From: Streptomyces ficellus
Lineage (GTDB): Bacteria; Actinomycetota; Actinomycetes; Streptomycetales; Streptomycetaceae
Direction: 5' to 3'
NCBI RefSeq assembly: GCF_009739905.1
Contig: NZ_CP034279.1
Span: 2,356,001 to 2,420,000 of the forward strand
Length of the DNA: 64,000 bases
Positions 44,104 to 51,063 of this stretch are shown here, piece by piece. The notes under the pieces were generated by a model. It was not told where the DNA came from and did no database searches. It saw only the letters and a list, made by a program, of their open reading frames with translations. The position numbers and the translations under genes were made by a program. Numbering within the stretch: position 1 is the stretch's first letter; each line of letters starts with the position of its first letter.

Positions 44104-44229
44104 TCAGCTCCCGTCGCACTGCTTGCTGGGACCGAATCCGTCGGGGGACGGCGGTGCGGGCGGTGGCGCCCACGGTTTGTCGGACGGCTCCCCGCCGTGC
44201 TTGCCTCCGTCGGCCGTCATGCTGTTCAT
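44104..44229 (-). CDS. possible internal start producing a 41-residue Pro-rich peptide
   Basis: In the frame of the 130-residue gene, ATG 44229 is preceded by AAGGAGG (plus-strand complement at 44235-44241) with a 5-base gap, the best ribosome-binding site in this area. The product would begin MNSMTADGGKHGG and end QCDGS. It has the size of a RiPP precursor, with Asp residues at D-K, D-G-F and C-D-G-S. It could equally be a coincidence of the codons for Lys-Glu. Ribosome profiling or peptide mass data would decide. Confidence 0.38.
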   Translation of the reverse strand: MNSMTADGGKHGGEPSDKPWAPPPAPPSPDGFGPSKQCDGS

Positions 44230-44496
44230 CTGTGCCTCCTTGAGGTGTGCCCGGCGCTTGCTCTGGTACCAGGCCAGTGCAGACAAGTTGTCGTCCAGCG
44301 GCGCGGCCAGACCGGGCGCGTGTGTGGGGCAAGCCAGGACGTCCATCCCGCCCCTCACCGCCACCACGCGCAGTCGCTCGCCCGACCCGCACAGGGCGCA
44401 CTGCCGGGTCACCTCGGCGACACCAAGTTCCCGCTCCTCGCGGATCACTCGCCGGGTGCCGTCCTGGGCCACGCGGTACACCTTGATCGTCATCAT
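44104..44496 (-). CDS. small Cys-containing protein with Pro-rich Asp-Gly tail; candidate peptide substrate of the methyltransferase
   Basis: 130 residues from ATG 44496 (ATG 44493 adjacent) behind GGGGAG. The first 90 residues form a compact domain with Cys at QCALCGSGE and a further Cys-Pro in VLACPTHAPG, possibly a small zinc site. The last 41 residues are different in style: Gly/Lys-rich, then Pro-rich, ending SPDGFGPSKQCDGS, with two Asp-Gly pairs near the end. Inside the frame, an ideal AAGGAGG lies 5 bases before an in-frame ATG at 44229, so the tail may also be made separately. The methyltransferase gene follows after one base. I do not recognise the family; a RiPP-type precursor or scaffold is a hypothesis. 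Confidence 0.72.
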   Translation of the reverse strand: MMTIKVYRVAQDGTRRVIREERELGVAEVTRQCALCGSGERLRVVAVRGGMDVLACPTHAPGLAAPLDDNLSALAWYQSKRRAHLKEAQMNSMTADGGKHGGEPSDKPWAPPPAPPSPDGFGPSKQCDGS

Positions 44497-44672
44497 GAGT
44501 CGCTCCCCTATCACTCCCGCGGGAGCATTCCGGCCGAATACCGAACGCCCCTGCCTCCGCGACTCGATGATGGTCGTCATCGGTGATGGGAATACAGGTC
44601 ATCGGGTGGCCATGGACGGCCACGTGACGGCCGTGGCCGACAGGGCGCTCAGTGGCGACGCAGACTGGCAGC
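44497..44672. promoter_or_regulatory. divergent control region of the methyltransferase locus
   Basis: 176 bases between the small-protein gene and the XRE regulator gene. It contains the perfect palindrome CTCCCGCGGGAG (44514-44525), and overlapping inverted repeats GTGGCC/GGCCAC (44606-44611, 44618-44623) and GGCCACG/CGTGGCC (44618-44624, 44632-44638). These are plausible binding sites for the adjacent regulator. Confidence 0.5.
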
Positions 44673-45917
44673 ATGAGCCGTAACGACGCATTGCGTGCCG
44701 CGCGTCTGCGCCGCGGCTGGCGCACCGTTGAGCAAGCCGCTGCGAACCTGTCCGAACACGGCCAAGGGCTCTTGGCAGATCGGCACTTCGCGGTTTCTCC
44801 GCGCACGTGGCGACGTTGGGAGGGCGCACGGCCGGGCTGGCCGTCTCAGGACACCGCGATCGTGCTGCACGATGCCCTCGGACAGTGGCCGGAGGACCTC
44901 GGATTCACCACTCCGCCGGGCTGGATCCGGCCCGAGCACCACGCGGAGGTCGATGTGCTGCGACACACCTTCGTCTCCGTGACGGCCGCCGCCCTCGTAC
45001 CGGGACCGAACACCCGCCAGCATGTGGATCCGGCACTCGTCGACTACTTCCAGCAGCAACTGGAGGGCCACTACCGCGCCGACATGCTTCTCGGCCCGCA
45101 TGACCTCATCGGAACGGTGTCCGCCCAGTACCAACTCATCGACAAGCTGATCAGATCCGCACAGGGTGAGACCCGGCGGAGCCTCCTCCGCGTCGGTGCC
45201 GCCTATGCCGCACTCGTCGGCTGGCTCTACCAGGACGCCGGCGACCTCGAAGCGGCTGCATTTTGGCGAGGGGTTACTCAAGAAATCGCCGTGCGCTCGC
45301 GCGATCGCCAGCTGATCGGCTACAGCCTGGTCAACCAGGCCCAGGTGCGGACCGACCTCGGTGACGGCCCGGCTGTCATCGACCTCTGCGAGGCCGTCCT
45401 CGACGAATCCGAGCGACTCGTACCGAAGGTCAGGATCATGGCCTTGCAACAGCAGGCCCACGGCGCGAGCCTCAACGGCGATCGCAGATCCGTCGACCGG
45501 CTCATCGATGACGCCGATGGACTACTCCCACGCGTCGAAGACGACCTCCCCTGGGGCAACGCTTGCAGGCGGACGCCCGGCTACCTGCAGGTCCAGAGGG
45601 CGACGTGCTACGGAAGGCTGGGGCTCGGCAAGGAGGCCGTCGCTCTCTGGCCGCAAGTCCTCGCACTCGTACCGGAGACGGCACGACGAGACCGTGGGGT
45701 CTACCTGGCGCGCTACGCCACCGCCGCCGCGCATGCGCGCGAGCCGGAGCTGGCCCTCGAGATCGCTCGGCCCGGGGTCGAGATCGCGGTCGAGACCCGC
45801 TCAGCGCGCATGGCTCGGGAGTTGGCCACCCTGGAACGTGCCGTGCGCCCATGGCACGATGCCCGGGTCGGCCGGGATCTCGCCGAGGTCCTGGCGCCGG
45901 TGACCGATGGGGAGTGA
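44673..45917 (+). CDS. XRE-type helix-turn-helix regulator with TPR-like C-terminal domain
   Basis: 414 residues from ATG 44673 (GTG 44652 is possible). The N-terminal part (MSRNDALRAARLRRGWRTVEQAAANL...RTWRRWEGARPGWP) is an XRE-like DNA-binding domain. The remainder is an all-helical repeat domain (YAALVGWLYQDAGDLEAAAFWRG, LVNQAQVRTDLGDGPAVIDLCEAVL, YGRLGLGKEAVALWPQVLALVP) that resembles TPRs. Such regulators are abundant in Streptomyces and often control adjacent genes in response to unknown signals. It is divergent from the small-protein/methyltransferase pair and may regulate it. The following dehydratase gene starts 3 bases after its stop. Confidence 0.87.
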   Translation: MSRNDALRAARLRRGWRTVEQAAANLSEHGQGLLADRHFAVSPRTWRRWEGARPGWPSQDTAIVLHDALGQWPEDLGFTTPPGWIRPEHHAEVDVLRHTFVSVTAAALVPGPNTRQHVDPALVDYFQQQLEGHYRADMLLGPHDLIGTVSAQYQLIDKLIRSAQGETRRSLLRVGAAYAALVGWLYQDAGDLEAAAFWRGVTQEIAVRSRDRQLIGYSLVNQAQVRTDLGDGPAVIDLCEAVLDESERLVPKVRIMALQQQAHGASLNGDRRSVDRLIDDADGLLPRVEDDLPWGNACRRTPGYLQVQRATCYGRLGLGKEAVALWPQVLALVPETARRDRGVYLARYATAAAHAREPELALEIARPGVEIAVETRSARMARELATLERAVRPWHDARVGRDLAEVLAPVTDGE

Positions 45918-45919
45918 CG

Positions 45920-46234
45920 GTGGCAGACCCACTGAGCGAGGCGGAGATCGCCACGCACCTGGAGAATGTGCCGAACTGGCGACGCGTCGGTGACTCGATC
46001 ACAGCCGCCTACCGCATCCGGTATCACGGCGGCGTCGCCATGATCGTGCACGTCGCCGACATCGAACGGCTCATCAGCCACCACGCGGACATCGACCTGC
46101 GTTGGGACCACGTCCGCTTCACGGTCACCACGCACGACGCCGGCTACAAGCTGACACTTGCCGACTTCGACCTCGCCCAGCGCATCGACAAGATCGCACA
46201 TGCTCACGAGGCTGTATCCCTAGTTGATGACTAA
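45920..46234 (+). CDS. pterin-4a-carbinolamine dehydratase (PCD/DCoH)-like protein
   Basis: 104 residues from GTG 45920 behind GGGGAG; GTG 45914 is less likely because it overlaps that site. The dehydratase pattern is readable: NWRRVGDSITAAYRI, then SHHADIDLRWDHVRFTVTTHDAGYKLTLADFDLAQRIDKIA. The usual catalytic His-His-Pro reads His-His-Ala, with the later His in the TTH motif kept. The classical role is recycling of the 4a-hydroxy-tetrahydropterin formed by aromatic amino acid hydroxylases. No hydroxylase is in this window, and the gene follows a regulator, so its role here is open. Its last 4 bases overlap the stop of the converging AIPR gene. Confidence 0.82.
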   Translation: MADPLSEAEIATHLENVPNWRRVGDSITAAYRIRYHGGVAMIVHVADIERLISHHADIDLRWDHVRFTVTTHDAGYKLTLADFDLAQRIDKIAHAHEAVSLVDD

Positions 46235-47961
46235 CTGGCCGTTGGGTCCCTTCGAATGGGAAGGCCAAGTGTACTTTTGATCGAGTCGGTGAAAACCCTA
46301 GTCTTTGCCACGTCAAGCGTCAGCTTTGCCCCCTCGAGTGACCTATTCACAGCATCAATTCCCGCCTCGAAGGCAGCAACGGCTCGACCGTTGTCCCACA
46401 GTACGGAGCAGATGCCCGCGCAATAGCCCTCCATCTTGTTAGCGTTCAGGCTCGGCATCTCCAAGCCGCCAGCGATGTACCGGAGCGCCATGAGTAGCTG
46501 ATATCGGGCTGGTTTGTACTGAACGGGGATGCCTCCGTTACGAAAGAGGAATTCCAGCTTGAAGTGTGCATAGGCGGCCACGTAGTAAGGCTCGAGCTTG
46601 TGCGCAGGGTTGAAAATTCGCTCCCCAACCTGAGTCTGCAGATCCCCATAGTAGCTAATAGCCCTATGGGGTTCATCCAGGAACATAGCAGCAAATGAGC
46701 GAATTTGCTGAGACTTGGTAATAATCCGGACCTTTTTGATACCGGAGACGGCATTGTACTGCTTGGACCGGCGCTCGTAATAGAGCTTTTCCACATCGCT
46801 GTAAGAGGCAAGAAAACTTTCCAACTTCTTGGAAAAGGCGCCGAGAGCAAACAGATCCTCGTTGGTGACTTGCGTTTGCCGATTCGTTGCGGTCACAATC
46901 GAATTGACTACGTCATCGTCCTGCGTCGCGACAATTTTCAATGGAACTTAAATTTCATCCGTCAAGTATTCTTGCTGCTCAAAAAGAACATGGCTGGTTT
47001 GACAGCCGTTCACGATCTGATAGTCGGAAATCGCAACCTTATCACGCGTGGTGGAAAGCTCGCGAGCAACAATAGTTACACCATTATTCAGAACAACGAA
47101 ACGACCCTTAGAAGAGTCATCGCGCAGCGTCTTCTGAATGTCTGCATTTACGGAGTTGTACTCCTGGAAGTCGCGCACGTTGTCGTTGAACAAGGACTTC
47201 CGGATATTTCCAGCATGGTCCGTCAATAGTTTGATGAACTCCTTTGCTGGAAGAACACCTAGGTACGCTTCTGCTACACCAGAAATGTCCGGCAGAAGAA
47301 CCTTCCCAGGGAAGACAAACTCAGTCGTTACGCTGTTCTTTGTGCGCAAGTAACTGGCATGCAGTTCGTCCGCCCCCATCGGAGTGAACACAACATCCGA
47401 GAACAGACCCGTGTCTTTAAGTTTGTTAACCCGTCCGCGAATCTTGGCGGCCAAGTAGTCGTCAGACTTCCACTGGCCCGTCGTAACGTAGTTCAACCGA
47501 CACTGTGGCTTCCCTCTGCGGAATTTAAGACTGCTCTCATAAATAACCTGCATGATATCGCGGCACTTGGCGACTTCAGTATTGACCGGGAGACTGATCG
47601 ACTCTTCGAAGAATTCGTCGACACCATCGAAGAATCCTGAAATCTGATCTCCGCTGAACTTGCTCGACGTTTTGGCCTGAATGAAGCAGAACGTCACGTC
47701 CAGCGAGCCGCTGACGCCTAGCACTCCGACGACCTCGTCCGTCGAGTTAACGAGTGTCCCGTTCACGATGATGCCGATTCCATCAATGGCCAGATCATTT
47801 CCGCCGCCTGTATGGACATCGGTGACATTGAATTCATCATCGTAAGCATCAGAGATGACACAGTAGTCAGCGAACAGCTCAAAGGCAGTAGATTCCGGCG
47901 CCGACTCGATCGACTGCTCTTGCCGAAACGTGTCCAAGTAGACTTTGGTGACGCGGTCCAT
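46231..47961 (-). pseudogene. AIPR-family abortive-infection protein, split by an in-frame TAA
   Basis: Start taken at ATG 47961, where GGGGG lies 7 bases upstream; ATG 47967 and GTG 48006 are alternatives. The frame codes for 337 residues to a TAA (46948-46950) and then continues in the same frame for 238 more. Homology to AIPR (abortive phage resistance) proteins spans the stop: YQIVNGCQTSHVLFEQQ lies before it and VPLKIVATQDDDVV, ATNRQTQVTNEDL after. The codon after the stop is in phase, and no Shine-Dalgarno sequence precedes the TTG at 46941. The G+C content is far below neighbours (24 G/C of 60 at 46681-46740), pointing to acquisition. It could be a recent null mutation, or readthrough if the stop is tolerated. 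Confidence 0.85.
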
Positions 47962-48295
47962 CAGCATGCCCCCGTGCGTTTTCCCAAGAGGAATGGCTGC
48001 TCTCACAGCTGTCAGGCAGCAGGCTAGCCCCTCATGGAGTGGGTCCGGAGGAGAAAACGAGAACTACCAGCCGGTATGGCCACGATGCGCGTGTTGCTGT
48101 AGCCGACCGTGGACGAGAGATTCGGCCGCGCGATACAGCGATGGCACATAGGGCGTCGTGGTGGCAAAGTAGGACAAACAGCTGCCCAACCGATGGTGGT
48201 TGGGCAGCCGGCAGTCCTCAGCTGGCGACCATGGTCGACATAGCACGGCAGTTGGTCAGTGCGACGAGCAATCCAGCCAGACTGGCCGAGTGTCG
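47962..48295. other. low-G+C gap after the AIPR gene
   Basis: About 330 bases upstream of the AIPR start (minus strand) and downstream of the flavoprotein gene. It keeps the lower G+C content of the island. The hairpin at 48181-48208 is annotated separately. A short plus-strand open frame at 48039-48299 has no recognisable sequence. I see no direct repeats or integrase that would mark the island ends. Confidence 0.5.
48181..48208 (-). terminator. terminator of the flavoprotein/conservon transcript
   Basis: GCTGCCCAACC (48181-48191) pairs perfectly with GGTTGGGCAGC (48198-48208) around a 6-base loop. On the minus strand the stem is followed by TGTTTGTCC. It lies about 88 bases past the stop of the gene at 48296. 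Confidence 0.75.
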
Positions 48296-49531
48296 TTAGC
48301 CCTCGGTGACCGACGCCAGGTAGGCGGCCGTCTTCTCCGGGTCGTAGAAGAAGTTCTCGAAGTCGGCCGGGTCGTTGAAGCCGTTGGCGAAGCGGTTCGC
48401 GACCGGCTGGAGGCCGCCCGCGGCGCCGATGAGGTTCAGGACGTGCTCCGGGGGGACGCCGAGCATGGCGTTGGTCCACTTGGTGACGTGCTGGGCGGTG
48501 TCCCAGTAGCGGTCGAAGGTCTGCCGCATCCACGCCTCGTCGAACGGCCCGTCGCCGTGCTCCACGATGGACGACAGGTACGACGCCGCGCACTTGGAGG
48601 CCGAGTTGGAGCCCTGGCCGGTGATCGGGTCGTTGGCCACGACCACGTCCGCGACGCCGAGGACCAGGCCGCCGCCGGGGAGCCGGCCGACGGGGTTGCG
48701 GACGGTCGGGGCGTAGCGGCCGGCGAGGGTGCCGCCCGCGTCGGTGAGCTCGACCTTGGTGGCGCGCGCGTACTCCCAGGGCGTGAACCGCTCCATCAGC
48801 TCCAGCGTCAGCGCCAGGTGCTCGGAGGGGTCCTTGACGCCCTGGAAGACGTCCAGCGGGCCGCCCGGTATGCCCTCCCAGAACAGGATGTCCGCCCGGC
48901 CGCTGGTCGTCAGCGTCGGCATCACGAACAGCTCGCCCACGCCCGGCACCAGGTTGCAGCGGACCGCGTCGAAGTCGGGGTGCTCGGGGCGCGGGCCGAG
49001 GCCGTGGACGTACGCGACCGCCAGCGCGCGCTGCGGCTCGCTGTACGGGGAGCGGGAGGCGTCCCGGCCGAACATCGACACCAGCTCGCCCTTGCCGGCG
49101 GACACCAGCACCAGGTCGTAGGTGCGGGAGAAGTAGTCCAGGTCGGAGACCGCCGCGCCGTGGATCACCACCTGGCCGCCGCGCTGCGAGAAGGTCTCCA
49201 TCCAGCCGGCCATCTTCACGCGCTGGTCGACGGACTGGGCGTACCCGTCGAGCTTGCCGACCCAGTCGACCGGGCGCGAGCCGTCGGGCGCGCCGACCGA
49301 GACGCCGAGGCCCTCGATGCGCGGGGCCTGGGACTCCCAGAAGTTGATGCCGAGGTCCCGCTCGTGCTGGAGCGCGGTGTGGAACATGCACTGCGTGGAC
49401 ATGACCCGGCCGGTCCGGATCTCGTCCGCCGTGCGGTTGGACATCAGGGTGACCTCGTACCCCCGCGACTGGAGTCCGAGGGCGAGCTGGAGACCGGACT
49501 GCCCGGCTCCGACGATGAGTATCTTCCGCAT
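48296..49531 (-). CDS. styrene/indole monooxygenase-like flavoprotein (StyA family)
   Basis: 411 residues from ATG 49531. The FAD-binding GxGxxG is at the very N terminus (ILIVGAGQSGLQLALGL). VMSTQCMFHTALQHERDLGINFWE and the late GQGSNSASKCAASYLSSI follow the StyA-type epoxidases, which take reduced FAD from a separate reductase. No reductase gene lies in the window. It begins 17 bases after the conservon GTPase gene on the same strand and shares its transcript. It may oxidise an alkene or indole-like compound, or act as a redox partner for the conservon; both are inference. Confidence 0.88.
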   Translation of the reverse strand: MRKILIVGAGQSGLQLALGLQSRGYEVTLMSNRTADEIRTGRVMSTQCMFHTALQHERDLGINFWESQAPRIEGLGVSVGAPDGSRPVDWVGKLDGYAQSVDQRVKMAGWMETFSQRGGQVVIHGAAVSDLDYFSRTYDLVLVSAGKGELVSMFGRDASRSPYSEPQRALAVAYVHGLGPRPEHPDFDAVRCNLVPGVGELFVMPTLTTSGRADILFWEGIPGGPLDVFQGVKDPSEHLALTLELMERFTPWEYARATKVELTDAGGTLAGRYAPTVRNPVGRLPGGGLVLGVADVVVANDPITGQGSNSASKCAASYLSSIVEHGDGPFDEAWMRQTFDRYWDTAQHVTKWTNAMLGVPPEHVLNLIGAAGGLQPVANRFANGFNDPADFENFFYDPEKTAAYLASVTEG

Positions 49532-49548
49532 CGAAGGGTCTCTTTTCC

Positions 49549-50166
49549 TTACTCAGGGGTGGTTTCGAGGGCACGGGCGACCAGCGCCAGCAGGGAGTCG
49601 ACCACCGTGATCCGCTTCCGGGCGTCCATGATCACTACGGGTACGTCCTCGGGGACGGTCAGCGCCTCGCGCACGTCCTCCGCCTCGAACAGCTCGGTCC
49701 CCTCGAAGTGGTTGACCGCCACGACGTACGGCAGGCCGCAGCTCTCGAAGTAGTCGAGGGCCGGGAAGCAGTCCGTCAGCCGCCGCGTGTCGGCCAGGAC
49801 GACCGCGCCGATCGCCCCGCGCACCAGGTCGTCCCACATGAACCAGAACCGCTGCTGCCCGGGCGTCCCGAACAGGTACAGCACCAGGTCGTCGTCGAGC
49901 GTGATCCGCCCGAAGTCCATGGCGACGGTGGTGGTGAGCTTGTCGGGCGTCGCCGCCAGGTCGTCGGTGTCCTCGCTGGCCCGGGTCATCAGCGCCTCGG
50001 TCTGCAGCGGGGTGATCTCGGAGACCGAGCCGACGAAGGTCGTCTTGCCGACACCGAAGCCGCCCGCGACGACGACCTTGGTCGCGATGGGGGCGCGGGT
50101 GTGGTCGAGCTGCCAGGGCTGCGCCCCGTCCTCGTCCACGGCTATCTCAGAGACGGCGGAGGCCAC
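49549..50166 (-). CDS. cvnD: conservon GTPase (CvnD)
   Basis: 205 residues from GTG 50166, overlapping the preceding gene by 20 bases. The P-loop is VVVAGGFGVGKTTFVGSVSEI; DFGRI and LYLFGTPGQQRFW give the switch II (GTPGQ). DTRRLTDCFPALDYFES and VAVNHFEG give the NKxD equivalent. It belongs to the Ras/MglA-like small GTPases that end each conservon (cvnABCD). It probably couples the membrane kinase CvnA and the roadblock protein CvnB to morphogenesis. It acts at the inner membrane face. Confidence 0.93.
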   Translation of the reverse strand: MASAVSEIAVDEDGAQPWQLDHTRAPIATKVVVAGGFGVGKTTFVGSVSEITPLQTEALMTRASEDTDDLAATPDKLTTTVAMDFGRITLDDDLVLYLFGTPGQQRFWFMWDDLVRGAIGAVVLADTRRLTDCFPALDYFESCGLPYVVAVNHFEGTELFEAEDVREALTVPEDVPVVIMDARKRITVVDSLLALVARALETTPE

Positions 50167-50557
50167 TCAGCACCCTTTCGAGCAGTGCGCGGTCGGGCTG
50201 GCCGGTGCCGTGACCGGTCCCGTACACGCGGATCCTCCCCTGGTCGGCCAGGTCGCTGAGCAGCACCCGGACGACCCCCAGGGGCATCTTCAGCAGCGCG
50301 GAGATCTCGGCGACGGTACGCATCCGGCGGCAGATCTCGACGATGGCCCGCATCTCCGGCATGACGCGCGCGGTGAGGCCGCCGTTCGCCAGTTCCCTGC
50401 GCTCCCCGGGCGCTTCGAGCGCGGCGACGAACGTCTCGACGAGCAGGACGTGACCGAAGCGGGTGCGGCCGCCGGTGAGCGAGTAGGGGCGGACGCGGGC
50501 GGGACGGCGCCCGCCGCCCCGGACCGGCAGCCGGCCGGCGGCGGATGCGGACGTCAT
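50147..50557 (-). CDS. cvnC: conservon DUF742 protein (CvnC)
   Basis: 136 residues from ATG 50557, overlapping the stop of cvnB (ATGA). The sequence VRPYSLTGGRTRFGHVLLVETFVAA followed by VMPEMRAIVEICRRMRTVAEISALLKMPLGVVRVLLSDLADQGRIRVY is the DUF742 signature, including a winged-helix-like C-terminal part. It joins the CvnABD proteins in a membrane-associated complex. Basic, soluble protein without a catalytic motif. Confidence 0.93.
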   Translation of the reverse strand: MTSASAAGRLPVRGGGRRPARVRPYSLTGGRTRFGHVLLVETFVAALEAPGERRELANGGLTARVMPEMRAIVEICRRMRTVAEISALLKMPLGVVRVLLSDLADQGRIRVYGTGHGTGQPDRALLERVLSGLRRL

Positions 50558-51063
50558 GCGGCACTCTCCATCGACTTGCGCAGCTCGCTGCGGAGTTCGG
50601 GTGTGAGGACGTGTCCGGCGCGGCCGACGAAGAGCGCCATGTGGTACGCGACGACGCTCATGTCGCAGTCGGGCGTGGCGTGTACGCCGAGGAGGGAGCC
50701 GTCGCTGATGGACATGACGAAGACGCTGCCCTCCTCCATCGCGACCATCGTCTGCTTGACGGAGCCGCCGTCCATGAGCTTCGCCGCTCCGATGGTGAGG
50801 CTGCCGATGCCGGAGACGATGGTGGCGAGGTCGGCGGCGGCGCCGCGGGGGCCGTCGGAGCGGGCCTCCCCGGCCGCGGCGGTGCTTCCGCGGTCCGCCG
50901 GGTCGGAGGACAGCAGCAGGAGCCCGTCGGACGAGACGACGGCGACCGAGCGGACCCCTGGCACCTCCTCGACCAGGTTGCCGAGCAGCCAGTGCAGGTT
51001 CTTCGCCTCGCTGCTCAGTCCGAACGTCGCCGTGCCGGTGGTACTGCCGGTCCTCGCACTCAA
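50554..51063 (-). CDS. cvnB: conservon roadblock/LC7 protein (CvnB)
   Basis: 169 residues from a TTG start at 51063, overlapping the cvnA stop (TTGA). Roadblock fold: AKNLHWLLGNLVEEVPGVRSVAVVSSDGLLLLSSD, then VSGIGSLTIGAAKLMDGGSVKQTMVAMEEGSVFVMSISDGSLLGVHA. Roadblock proteins serve as GTPase-activating or scaffold partners of the MglA-like GTPase CvnD. The unusual TTG start is strongly supported by the overlap and family-typical N terminus. Confidence 0.92.
   Translation of the reverse strand: MSARTGSTTGTATFGLSSEAKNLHWLLGNLVEEVPGVRSVAVVSSDGLLLLSSDPADRGSTAAAGEARSDGPRGAAADLATIVSGIGSLTIGAAKLMDGGSVKQTMVAMEEGSVFVMSISDGSLLGVHATPDCDMSVVAYHMALFVGRAGHVLTPELRSELRKSMESAA

Noticed and set aside
46231..46941. 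The second AIPR part as an independent gene.
   Set aside because: Its first possible start is a TTG without a ribosome-binding site, and the homology runs through the in-frame stop from the upstream part.
48039..48299. An 86-codon plus-strand open frame in the gap next to the AIPR gene.
   Set aside because: No ribosome-binding site or family similarity; it crosses the terminator hairpin.
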